Below, one piece after another: positions 25,719 through 37,400 of a DNA stretch of 64,000 nt; position 1 is the stretch's first letter; each line of letters begins with the position of its first letter. The notes beneath the pieces are model-generated. The model was not told the DNA's origin. It was given only the letters and a program-made list of their open reading frames with translations, and did no database searches. The stretch is from positions 7,688,001 to 7,752,000 of the forward strand of contig CAJFCV020000004.1 in the NCBI GenBank assembly GCA_904066235.2, given 5' to 3'. The position numbers were made by a program, and so were the translations under genes. The DNA comes from Bursaphelenchus xylophilus (taxonomy: Eukaryota; Nematoda; Chromadorea; Rhabditida; Aphelenchoididae).

Positions 25719-26218
25719 TACTATGTACAGCAAGTTTGAAACAGAATTAGCAATTTTTTTGCCTAAAACTCAATAGGGTGGTTTTTCCTACTTCATTCAA
25801 GCTTTGTTCAGCTGTTTCTCATACCTTAGCATAATATCCCTGTAGTTTGTAGATTCTCATCAAAGCTCTGATTCATACTACTCACAAAAAAGCCTAAAGT
25901 AGATACTCGTTTTGGTCTTTTTACATAGTTCTACATCGTTTAAAAAGGGGGATTTCTATTAGTCACAATACATTATACATGAGGAAAGGTGAAAACATTC
26001 TTTTTCTGGCCGCACGGAAATGCTCGAGAGGCCAGGTTTATTGCGTAATAAACCGTGGGTATCAATCTTGAGTAATAACAAGGTTACAGGGAGCGTTAAA
26101 ATGGTTAAGAGTCCTGTTGCTCTATACGCATTATGGTCGTTTATTTTAATAGATTTTTATAACGATTGAAAACAATGAAATTTGTTTGCCATAGATTAAG
26201 CTTGTTGCCGGAGAAATC

Positions 26219-26257
26219 TCTCTTTACGAACAAGGGTAAAGAATGTTCGTAAAGAGA
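26219..26257. repeat. Perfect 14-bp hairpin
   Basis: TCTCTTTACGAACA at 26219-26232 is followed after an 11-nt loop by its exact complement at 26244-26257. No gene or element boundary explains it. Confidence 0.5.
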
Positions 26258-26824
26258 ATCTTCTTCTTGAAAATCGTTGAATCTGTCAACGGTCGTCTCT
26301 TTAAAACTTAGGCTAAAAATCTGCTAAATGCTCCACAAATTTTTTATCTCGATTTGTATCAGCGTCGTCCAAAAAAAATGTGAATTGCGCAAGCAGCTTA
26401 AAGGTCCAAGAAGAAATTGTGGCATAATTAAAATCCTTGAGTACGTTTACCTCGACTTAGTACCCAAAGTGCGAAAAAAACGTTTCTTTTTTCTTCTCCC
26501 TTCTCTTCCAATATAGTAAAATTAGGTTTTTGAAACGGAATTTCCTCAAATTGTCATTCAAAACGCTGCCAAGCAACAGAACATCGGGCTCTTTCTGCTC
26601 GTGGGTTTATCCTTTCAACGTGCCGGTCATCCAATCCACACGTTCACTTTGGTGTCATAACAACGGAAGTGGAAGTGAAACTTCGATCAGCTGTTGATGT
26701 TTCTTGGAACTAACGTAGTAATTACTTTGGTTTGCAAACAATTAATTTGATATTATTTTTGTAAGGGTTTACTAGCGATCAAGTGATTATACTTTATTTT
26801 TCTAATTTCATAATTCATCCTCCT

Positions 26825-27271
26825 CTACCTCTTCTTGTTCTTTTCTCTCGGCAATTTTCCTGGCCATTTCTGAAACACCAAGAGGTTTTTAAAGTTTTAA
26901 CAAAGAGGGTTTTATGTAAATTTGTAACATCTAATTCACCTAAAATCGCAACTCACTGTCATTAATGCAGCAGAATTTGATTCCACATTTCGCAGCGACA
27001 CAAGTGTGTCCATTTGGGCATTTACTACGCGTTGGATTTGTGGGATCACAAGTGTGGGCGGAGCCATCAGGACGACGAAGCACACTCCATCCGAGCGGGC
27101 ACATTTGACCTAAACTTTGAAGAAACCCATGTATTTTAATAACGGAAGCAAATAATTTTGTGAATCAAATCAAAAAGAAAAAAAAAACTTACTCGAATTG
27201 CATTCAGCAGCTGACAACTGGTATATGAAAAAATAAATACATAGTAACCACAAAAGAAATCGTTGAATCAT
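26825..27271 (-). CDS. Small secreted Lustrin-type cysteine-rich protein
   Basis: Three exons, 27193-27271, 26957-27109 and 26825-26868, give about 91 aa. Residues 1-21 form a clear signal peptide (MIQRFLLWLLCIYFFIYQLS). The rest contains one cysteine-rich unit with spacing like the Lustrin_cystein domain common in nematode secreted and cuticle-associated proteins: CPLGWSVLRRPDGSAHTCDP, later CPNGHTCVAAKCGIKFCC. The tail is short and basic (WPGKLPREKNKKR). The 5' splice at an NS junction and the domain phase fit exactly; the third exon is less certain because it adds no recognisable domain. Function is unknown, perhaps extracellular matrix or defence. Confidence 0.7.
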
Positions 27272-27806
27272 TTTAAGGTAAAACAAAGTGCCGAAGGCAA
27301 ATTTGTAAAATCCAGACAAGAGCAGCGCAAGAAAGGGAGATTTTATCAGATATCGGCCCTCATTGACCTGGAAACGCACAGGTTTCGTTTCTTTCTTCTG
27401 TTTTTAAATTTTAAAAAATCCTTTAGGTCGGTATTCAAAAAATGCTTGCGCGCAAATGTGAGAGATGATTTGGGCTAGACTGAGTGTTCACGCCACTTTC
27501 ACAGGGAAGCGTTAACGCGAGGTGTGGAATGGAAAATAAAAATTTTCACTCCTTCAAGTGTTGCGACCTTTCATCAAAAATATAATAATTGAGATATAAG
27601 AGTGAAGATATAAGAACGCAAGAGCCATTTTCAAAAAGCACCCTAAATTTGCTCACTTTTTGGCTCGCAGGCGATTCTTTCATTTTGCTCACCGAAACGG
27701 CGAGCAAACTTTCAAAAATGCTCGCCCCCGCCGAAGCGGCGAGCAAATTTCTATTTTTGCCTCCCGCGGCGAGCAATTTTCTAATTTCGCCTGCCGCGGC
27801 AGGCTA

Positions 27807-27839
27807 GGGAAAGACTTGGCTTTGAGCCAAGTCTTTCCC
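27807..27839. repeat. 15-bp perfect hairpin inside the palindrome arm
   Basis: GGGAAAGACTTGGCT, a 3-nt loop, then its exact complement. The same hairpin recurs mirrored in the other arm at about 29345-29376. Confidence 0.6.
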
Positions 27840-28804
27840 CTTGGGTGGCTCTTCCTCCCAAAAATTTTTTTGTCAAGATTGCTATAAATTTCTTTATGGT
27901 GTACTCTACATGCATCGACAGGACAATAACTCCAAAAGTAAGTTAAATTATCCCTCTTTCTAAGTATGCCATCATTTTTTGCATTACATAAGCTTATCCT
28001 GGCGCATTTAGCCATTGTTGTAGGTATACAAATTTCGCTGAATGTTGTTCGTTCGTGCGATTCCATGAACGAAATTTGAGAGTCTTCCACGCAAAAGAAC
28101 CGGCGTCGGGGTCTTCGTGCCAGAATTGTTTCAGCATGAAAGGATTTTTTTGTTGCTTCGATTTTAGATATTACACTAGGTACTTTTTGATTTTTTTCCG
28201 ATTTTAGGAATGGAACAATTTTGACGTATCCATAGATGCGTATTTATACTTAGCAAACCATATTTCATCTAAAGCATGTTTAGAACAGTATGAGAGGTAT
28301 TTGGGACTTTTTTTAGATCCACGTTATACTTGATCACTTAGGCCCTAAAACATCTCAAACCCGGGTTTGAAAGAATAGTTATGTTGGGGACGGTTTAGTA
28401 ATGGCTCACCTTTGTAGATTCGGGTTTAAACTTCAAAAACATTCGATTTTGCCTGCAACTTGATAAAAGTATCTAGTGTAATATCGAAAATCGAATCAAG
28501 AAAAAAATCCTTTCATGCTGAAACAATTCTGGCACGAAGCAGGCCCGACGCCGGTTCTTTTGCGTGGAAGACTTAAATTTCGTTCATGGAATCGCAAGAA
28601 CGAACAGCATTCAGCTAAATTTGTATACCTACAACAATGGCTAAATGCGCCAGGATAAGCTTATGCAATGCAAAAAATCATGGCATATTTAGAAAGAGGG
28701 ATAATTTAACTTACTTTTGGAGTTATTGTCCTGTCGATGCATGTAGAGTACACCATAAAGAAATTTATAGCAATCTTGACAAAAAAATTTTTGGGAGGAA
28801 GAGC

Positions 28805-29326
28805 CAGGGGTGGTCGGCGGGCCGGGCCGGTCCGGCCCGGCCCAAACGGGCCGGCCGGCCTCAAAAATGGAAATTGACAAACGGGCCGGGCCCGTCACGG
28901 GCCGGGCCGGGCCGCGGGCCTGGGGTTTTTCCGGCCCGGCCCGGCCCGTCTAAAATACAATGCCAAACCGTTGGCATTCATTGTTTTCGCGCCGGGAAAA
29001 TTAATTGATGTTGTTATAGTTGCTGTTTCTCAAGTTCTAAAACGTTTACAAGTCTCTAGTTCCATTATAGAACCACAAAACTATCACATTGATCCTTTAC
29101 TAGCTAGATCAACGCCTTTTTTGCCTCAGTTTAGATCCCGAGCCTGGGCGCAGTTCGCAGAACCCTCTATAGACGGGCCTGCACGGGCCGGGCCGGGCCA
29201 GGCCCGTCACGGGCCGGGCCGGGCCGGGCCTGGAAAAAGACTAGACGGGCCGGGCCGGGCCGGTCAATTAGACGGGCCGGGCCGCGGGCCGAAAATCGGA
29301 AAAATAGGGTCTGCTGACCACCCCTG
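28805..29326. mobile_element. hAT-like MITE nested in the palindrome's right arm
   Basis: A 522-bp insertion starting CAGGGGTGGTC and ending GACCACCCCTG, bounded by an exact 8-bp duplication GGAAGAGC at 28797-28804 and 29327-29334. The uninterrupted left arm of the host element shows the empty site with a single copy of those bases. CAGGGGTGG-type ends with 8-bp duplications are diagnostic of the hAT superfamily. The subterminal regions are GGGCCGGGCC-rich (28815-28950 and 29174-29290); the middle has no transposase. Confidence 0.85.
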
Positions 29327-29644
29327 GGAAGAGCCACCCAAGGGGAAAGACTTGGCTCAAAGCCAAGTCTTTCCCTAGCCTGCCGCGGCAGGCGAAATTA
29401 GAAAATTGCTCGCCGCGGGAGGCAAAAATAGAAATTTGCTCGCCGCGAAAAATTTGCTCGCCGTTTCGGTGAGCAAAATGAAAGAATCGCCTGCGAGCCA
29501 AAAAGTGAGCAAATTCAGGGTGCTTTTTGAAAATGGCTCTTGCGTTCTTATATCTTCACTCTTATATCTTTATTATTAACAGTTCTACGAATTCTAATAT
29601 AAATACAGGTGCACAGTTTCTGTCTTGAGCTTCGTGTCACTAAT

Positions 29645-32600
29645 TTATCCGTTGAGAACCCCAAACGCTCCATTGCTCCAATCAAAAAACATTTTCTCCA
29701 GCTGCTTCGCAACATCTTCCGGCTTCTTGTTTTTCATCAACGCTGGCTGGACTTGAATCTTCTTGACCTGGATGGGATCTTTTATCTCATCCGTCTTTTG
29801 CTCGGCTTTCTTGCGTTGGGCCTCTGATGCAGCGATTCGAGCCGCCAATGAGTTTTGATCCAGCTTGGCCAAGGCTTTATACGCTTCGTCGGCTTGAGCT
29901 TTTTGCTTTTTACTACTTTCAGCGGCTTCCTCGGCGAGCTTTTTGTTGTTGAGTAGACTGAAGTCAAGGTCGGGGAAGAGCGATTGCCGGGGCTTTTTCT
30001 GAAACACATTCGATTTTCAAGTTAGCTATGTTTCAATCAAAAATTACGCTCTTGCTTATCTTTACTCTTATCACTCTTTTGATGACTTACGTGTTGTTTG
30101 CCTTGTTCTTTCACTTCAGTTCTCCTTGTTCCAACTGGGGCTTGACCTGAGCCTTCAATGGCTTCGGCAGAATCTTCCTCGCTTTCTGGGATAATAGATG
30201 TTGCTGTCTGTTTTGTGGACGCCTCAATTTCTACTGGCTTCTCTTCTTCATTCTGAAATCATGATTACGCACTTTCAATTTCTTGAAAAATTCAAATTCG
30301 AATACTCACCTTCGCCAAGAATCCCTCCGTTTCCGCTGCATTCTCAGCGGCTTCTGCTGACGACAGCACGAAGAATTTCTTTGTTTTCTTTTCCTTGGCC
30401 AACTCCACAGTTGTCTTTGGAGTGTATCCGCTAACATTCGCCTCTTCTGGACTTTCTGTTTTCTTCTCCACTATAATTTGTTGATGCGCTGTCAGTGCGA
30501 CTGGTGTAAGTGAGATCAACTTCTCCGCTGGGGGTTCCAACCCGCTTCCAATCGCTTCTAAGTCCTTTTCTGCGACTTCCATACTTTTGAATTCACGGTC
30601 TTCAGTTTCTCCCAGCTCCTCGATGCTCTTCAACACGTCGTTTTCAATATTTTTTCGCAATCTCTCTAATTCTTCAGGACTAGGCGGGACACTTTGAGTT
30701 GTTCTAGCCAGCTGAGAAGCTCTTTCCAATTTGTCAGCGAGATTTTCCGCCGAATCTGTATAATTGGCTTCGAATAAATTGGAGAGCACGGTACTGTCGG
30801 AACGGTTCAGTAGATCACGAAGGTTATTTAGAAATGCATTGATATGCAAATTCCTCTCTTCAATTTGAGCTGGCGATGGGGTAGTTGAAACGGTAGATTC
30901 CTTTTTTAAGTTTTTAGCGCCACAGCCAACAATTTCTTCGGAGGATTTTGGAATTATCAAGAGATCTCCACTGTTGACACCTGGATGGGCTTGTTGTTCC
31001 TTCTGAGCTTGCTTGAAGTCTTCATCGAGGCTTAGAGCGATTTGAAATTGCTCTGTTGGATTTACGGGCTCTGCAAAAGATAATCTCAAAAATGTGGGAG
31101 ATTGTAAATTTCAAAGTTTTTTAAATAGCAGTTATTTTGCGGTAAAACAAAGACTCGATTTTTTTCAAATTTGGGTCAAAATGAAATTTTGCTATAAGGA
31201 AAGCCTTGGTATGTCGCTGTGGGATAAAGGCACTCAAAATTTAGTAATGCGCTTCCTAAACATACTCCTTTCTATGAATCGATGGGATCTTTTTTACGTC
31301 ATCAAAATATTGACGCCGTTTCGTCCAAAATAAAATTACACACCTGTAGCCTCCACTGCATTTTGTTCAATTTCAGTTTTCTGTTTCGACTCCACAAACT
31401 GGATCTTTTCCGCTGGCGTTTTAGTCGTTTGCTCTTGAGGCTGAAAAACACTCTTGTCATTACTTGGTTCAATAATGCCGATTCTGCAAAACGGAAATTT
31501 TATTAAGAACATTGAATGATTACAATAGACGAAAACAAATTATTAATGACCATAAATAAGTTAATTTTTAGGGAATATTATTAATCAAAAGCACCAAAAT
31601 CGTCCATCTCATGGGCCAGCATCCCAAATAAATTAGAATATAATCCCCCCAAGCGTTTTAAAATCCGCACCTCAGGCTCATCTCGATCGAATTCGAAGGA
31701 TTCTGGGAGCGTTTCCCTGTCCGGGTTTCTATGAGGTTCCGTCACTTTGATCTTTCTTTTCTGATGGGGCTGAGCATAGAAAGTCTTCCTCACCACCCAA
31801 TGAGGCTCAATATTGCTTAAATTTGGCCTAGTAGTGCTAACCTCAGCCTTGGCTTTAGTGAAAACTTCAATTGGGATCTCAATATCCTGGCCGGAACCCT
31901 CTATTTCACCCGTTTTGGGAATCAAAGTAGTGCTTTCGACCGTTTTTTGGCCATATTGTCTATTAATTTCGCTCATCTCACGATTTTGGAGGTGAGATTT
32001 GTCAGGGTGCTGCCATTTTCTCGTGTCTCTATGCTCTGGTCTATCAAAAGGCCTAGGGCGGAAGGGTCGGGGTAACATAGGACCCAGAATTTCGTCAAAA
32101 ATATCTGGAAAACTAAAGTGTGGATGTCTATGAGAGTCATGATGAGAAATATGATGGACTTCGGAAGAATCAGAAGGGTCGACTGACTTAGAATTGCGAT
32201 TTTCAGACGGGAAATGGGAGTTTTCAGTTTTCGAATTAGGATTTTCAGACTTTGAATTGCCGTTATCAGACTTATAAGTTGGATCGTCAGACCTCTCAGA
32301 ATTAGAATTAGACCGTTCAGAATTTGAATTCTCATTCTCAGACTCGATTGTTGGCCCAAATTTCGGCCGTTTTTCACTGTGAATTCGTGCACGCACTGTC
32401 TCCCAACCCACCTTGTCCTTATCATCATCTCCGACCATCTTTTGTACGGCATTTATGATTCTCTCCAAGTTTTTCATTTTTGCATCATCATCGCCTGGAG
32501 CATCCGATTCAACGGCCTGCTCCAGCGTGTCCGCAAGGTGAGCGAGGGGGTCTGGGCGGGTTGTTCGGATGCTGGATTCAGTTACACCATCGAATTTGCC

Positions 32601-34429
32601 AGCATCGCGAAGGGGCTCAAGGTTTGTGATGACCAGGAGATCAGAGTCATCGCGGGTTGGAGCAGTTTCGATAGTCTTGGCGGCAAAGGCTTGAGAATGG
32701 GTCTAAAAAATGTTTATTAAAATTTGACACTAAAAAGTAAGAGGTTTGATTGAGTTTGGAAAGTGAAGGGTACAAAGAGCAACTCTCAGTTATCATAAAA
32801 ACTTCGTATCCTTGTCAAAAAAAATTGAAATTTCGATTTTAAGTTACGAAAATTGAACCAAAGCTTTTGCCAAGTTTTATAAGAATCTTTGCACTGCGAG
32901 CTTTTCCCTTGTAAAATGGGCGAAAATCCCTCACCTGCAATTTCTTGTCCTTGTCCTCGACTATCTTGTCATCTTTCAATGGTTTTTCATCTGGTTTTAC
33001 TGGAGCTCTCTCAACTTTGCTCTCCTTCTTTATTTCAGTTGCATTCACTTTCTTCAAGTCTTTTTTCTCATCATAATCCTCATCTTCAAGTGGAGTTGCT
33101 TTCAAAGATTCATTCGAATCTGTGGAATTCGAATTTTTTGCCTTGGTACGGTCGCTTATTCCAAAAAATACCAAAATATCCTCCAGCTTCTTCCACATGG
33201 GGTTGTTCAACTCTTCGTGCTAAAAAATGAAAGTTTAATACGTATCATAGAAGACTGTCAGAAAAATTGTAATTTTTTGAAAAGAGCATACCTTCAAGTG
33301 CTGATTGAAAGTCCTTTCACAGATGAATCTGTAGAATCTGAGGGGACTTCCACCCAACTCACAATCCACGTCATCCAAAGTCTTACTGTTGATGTTCAGA
33401 AGACCGCAACGTTCTTTGCCATTGGCGTGATCGAAGGGCTCCCCGGATGCCCAAGAGCTGAAAAGTGAAATTGGTTACATAAAATTTACAGTTTCCTAAG
33501 CTTATGTTTTGCATTTACCAAGCTAAAGCACAACCAGAAACGGCTCAAGACTGAAGAATTAAGAAATAGTTTGCATTCCGTACCGACAGTAAGCGACAAT
33601 AAAACACTTACAGTATAGACGAGTTGACGGCCTCTCCAGTTACCCATTTCCATTCCCTCATTGGCTCGTCCTCCTCAATCTCAGCGTAGAGACCGACCTG
33701 AAACTTCTCAAGTTATTGTAATTCTAAAATTCCGAAAAAATATTTTTGCCATAGCATTTGGAAATTCACTACACGTAACAGGGCCCTTGGAAAAACCCAA
33801 GAAAATATAGCAAGATTCATAAATGAACCTGAATTTTACCTGGATTTGTCTATCCTTTGAATGCCGGAGTTGAGGCTTGTAATGACTCAAGATCCATTCC
33901 AGCTCCTCTTCGCTGCTGATTGTCGCCAAATCAGCGTTATTTGTCAAACAGATTTCCCTGGCAGCCACCCAGGATTGCTGCCCAATATGGAAACTGTATT
34001 TCTTCTCATTTGGGCCACTTAACCACGGAGAATGTGGCGTGGCTGGGACCGGGTTGTGAAACTGGAAATTTGAAGCTAATATGATGTTGTCAAGAGCTCG
34101 GTTTTACAAAGATTTAACTCTCCATAAGAGCAAGCTTTTTTAAACAAAAATTTTCTGACGTTCAAAAGGACTTCAGAAAACTTTTGTATCTTCCAGAACT
34201 CATATTCGAAAACTCTCCAAAAACATTCTAATTACCTTGTATCCTCGTCTGGTCTGTTGTGAGTCTTCATCTTCCAGGGATTCTTGCGTTATGGCATTAG
34301 ATAAGCCTAAACTATCACAATCAAAAAAATTGGCAGATAAATTTTCGCTTAAAAATATAAATCATCACCTTCCAAAAACTTACAAAAACAGCCTAACACA
34401 AACACCGCTAGTGCAGTGCTCCTCAACAT
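29645..34429 (-). CDS. Secreted C-type lectin protein with long acidic tail, candidate proteoglycan
   Basis: Exons: 34384-34429, 34236-34306, 33840-34061, 33612-33697, 33292-33457, 32935-33219, 31671-32702, 31344-31440, 30310-31070, 30091-30252 and 29645-29998, about 1093 aa if joined. A signal peptide (MLRSTALAVFVLGCFC) is followed by a CTLD over exons 3-5: WVAAREICLTNNADLATISS, WKWVTGE, CGLLN and a closing FICE. The remaining roughly 850 residues are acidic/lysine-rich and repetitive (for example SN-SER-type repeats near 32230-32340). Three GSG sites in acidic context (IEGSGQDIE, AIGSGLEPP, AIEGSGQAP) fit glycosaminoglycan attachment. The weakest link is the junction 31671/31440, which uses a weak GTGCGG donor. 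Without it, the lectin gene would stop at 31581 (665 aa) and the 29645-31440 exons would be a second gene whose start I cannot find. Confidence 0.68.
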
Positions 34430-37400
34430 CTCGTTTATCCACCTAAAAGTCAAACTTTATTTCAAGAAATCTCGGAAATTTTTAAAAATCGCGAAATTCA
34501 ATGTGAATAACAATCCTAATAGCCTAAGGGGATCAGCCAAGATCAGTGTTCGCTTAACACAAACAAGGTTTACTTTTGATCTGCGCCCTTTCGCAAGCCG
34601 CGCCATTATCCTGAACTGGGTTAATTTACCGGTTTTGGAGGGGCGAAAATAAGCTCAAAACGGATTTTCGACGGCTGTTATTTTGGATTTGGGAAACGGA
34701 TTGATAAATTCGCGATGCCTCTGATGACTAATTATTTCGACCGTCTTGACGAACTGGAGTTTGTCGTTCTAACCAGACGGAATTACAAAGACTTTGAAAA
34801 TAGAGCGTTCAAGGTCTTAAAAAATACCAAAAATGGCGCTTCTTCTCACTGATTCGACAGAGGCTTAAACTTTTTCCAGGGCTAACAATGTTGTGGGTGC
34901 ACACCGTTTCACGTATTTTTATATCGCGTTTTGCAGAAAATACCGGCATTCTTACGGTTAGAAAAGAAAAGGGAGAAGCAACTGGCACTTCCTTAATGCG
35001 AAAACATTTGAAATAATGGTTACATAACTCCTTTCCTCTAATGATCATGAAAGCGAAATCCCATTCAAACTTCTTGTAACGCCCTCACTTACAAAAGGAG
35101 ATGAACACGCCGCCGAATCTTGTCAACTTTTATTTTCAGCTCTTCTCGCGCACAGTTTGCGGCATCCCGTTCCACTTTAATCGAGAACACAAACGTTTTT
35201 TGGGTCAAAAATCCGTAATTCCCATCACTTCTTTGAAGAACGGCAAGGAAAAAAAGAGATTTGTCTAATTGCCAGTAAATGCCCGGAAGCATTGACGGAA
35301 TCAGCTGTAAATCTATCTTTAAAGAACCTTGGAATATAGTTTACGGCGAGGAGTACCACACACAATCGTACTAGGAGACGGCAAAGTGCAAAAAATGGAT
35401 TCGCAAAATCAGCTTCTCCACGAACATTCAGCACAATATTACAGTATGCTTTAATACAGCATCGTAGTACGGCTTTTCAACCCCCTCCCCCCCCCTCCCC
35501 CTTTTCATTAACGTTTATTAGTATTAGAAATAATAATATAAGAAATCATATAACGGCATAGAATGGCTGGCTGCTTGGCTGATTGGCTGGCTTACTGAAA
35601 TGACACAAATTATTATTCAAACACATATACATATAGATAAATATATATATACAAGTTTAGTCAAGAAGACATAATGTCTTATATACATGTATGCATTGTG
35701 ATGTACATGTAATTATACATGTTCAGGCACAATTGCATGCATAAAATTTTCCCAGCAAGGGGGGAGGGGGGGGAGGGGCTAATCCCAAGGAAATTAAAAA
35801 TTCAAATTTACCTTTGTTCCATTTTATTCCATTTGCTCCAATTGATCCGGTTGTTCCATCGCTCCTGTTGTCCATTGATCGGTCGGCTGGTTCTGTCTGT
35901 AAATAAAATAAAAACCCCCACCCCCAATAATTCCCTAAAATTACCTCTTACCCTGGCCATTGTTGACGATCATCCATCTACTCTGGGTCTTCGACGGTGC
36001 TGAGCTATCTGTAAAAAAAACGACGCGACAAATGGTTAGACAAACGCGGAAAGAAACCCCTGGCCATCCATTCCTCCTTGTTCTTCCCCTCCTCCTCCAT
36101 GACGACGTTGGCTTAACGTCGAAGCCCGCTCCATCTCTCCCATTGATCCCACCGGCCCTGGTCCGTCGTCCATCTGAAAAAAAAGAAGTTAGTTTTGGCA
36201 AATTTGATTTGAAAAGGGCCCATCCCCAAGTCAAGTTAAAGGGTCGGATCTGGAAGCTCGAAGAGTTTCCAGATCAAAGTTGAAGTTTCAGATTCGAAGA
36301 ACCTGCCAAAATCTGAAAAAAATGATCTGGTCCAATCCAAGTTGATCACCATTTCCAAGACAAGAAGATCTAATAGTCCAGGAGCTGTCCGAAAAAGGCG
36401 CCAAGATCTGAAAAAAAATCATTCATGACGGTCAAAAAGGGTAAAATGTCATCAGAAGTCTACAGAAGTACTTATCTAAATTTCGAATGCCAATGTTGGT
36501 CCCAAGAGTTCCAGGAGACCAGGATCTGACTGAAGAATGTATCTGGAAAAACTGAAATTAAAAAAAAACCATTAACCGCGGGAAGTCCATAGAGAAGGTG
36601 ACGTGACATCAGATGAACCTGAAAGTAAGCAATGTTAGTATGACATAAATTTTATGAAACCAAAACGAGTCTAAAGGACGCAAGATCGCGGAATGAAAGC
36701 GCAAAGAATCGAAAGATCAACAAAAATTAAGTAAATTATGATTATCGTATCCTAAAATACGGCAAGACATTCTCTCGACGACGACACAAAACTCAGCTTA
36801 GATCCCTCAACCACGCCAAACACACAATAACAATTCACGCAACGCTCATATAACCCTTAAAAAAATCTTAATTCTCACTGGCAGACAATCCTTCAACTCA
36901 ATCCGCTCAAACCTCCGGCCAATCTCACTCATCGGCCACCCAGACAATCACAAATTCAGACCACACATGTCCCAGATACGCATCACAAAAACCCATGCTT
37001 ATCCACCTCAGCATCCCCATCAGAAATCTTCGCCAACACATTAAACTCTCAAGACACTCAAGATCACACCCTCAGACCTCAAGAGTCCCCAAAAAGTATA
37101 CATGCCTCTTCTCCATACCACTGGCGGCCTCAAAAATTACAAAAATTTGATAAATCCATCCTTGAACGTTGCAGGGACCATCACCTTTCATCATCGGGCG
37201 GCGATTCGGGCCACTCCTGGATTTCCGACCGCACGGTGCGAGAAGAAGGATTCGAACTGCCGAAATTATAAAATTTCTGGACGAGAAGTACTTTCTAGGA
37301 TTTTTTCAGATTTTTTTTGATTTCGAGAATGGTCAATTTTGTTGAGGGTTTTTGAAAAATTGGATGGGGTGCCTAACATTTTATTCTTCTTGTTTTTTGC

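Larger units (their letters stand above)
27591..29570. mobile_element. Long palindromic (fold-back) element with internal hairpins
   Basis: Mirror-image arms run from about 27591-28180 and, interrupted by a nested element, 28468-29570. The outer ends read AGATATAAGAGTGAAGATAT and its complement. The arms contain degenerate tandem units of about 30 nt with a GCGGCGAGCAA core (27715-27800), and a 15-bp hairpin around AAGACTTGGCT. Mirrored open frames in both arms (beginning MAKCARISLCNAKN) are a by-product of the symmetry or remains of an element gene; they resemble nothing I know. No clear target duplication was found, so the exact ends are uncertain. Confidence 0.75.

Noticed and set aside
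31493..31512. ATG at 31512 as the start of an independent downstream gene
   Set aside because: It gives a frame without signal peptide, and no AG acceptor exists between the 31581 stop and this ATG for trans-splicing; the region looks like an intron 3' end.
37235..37275. B-box-like GTTCGAATCC on the minus strand
   Set aside because: No A box or foldable cloverleaf within tRNA distance.
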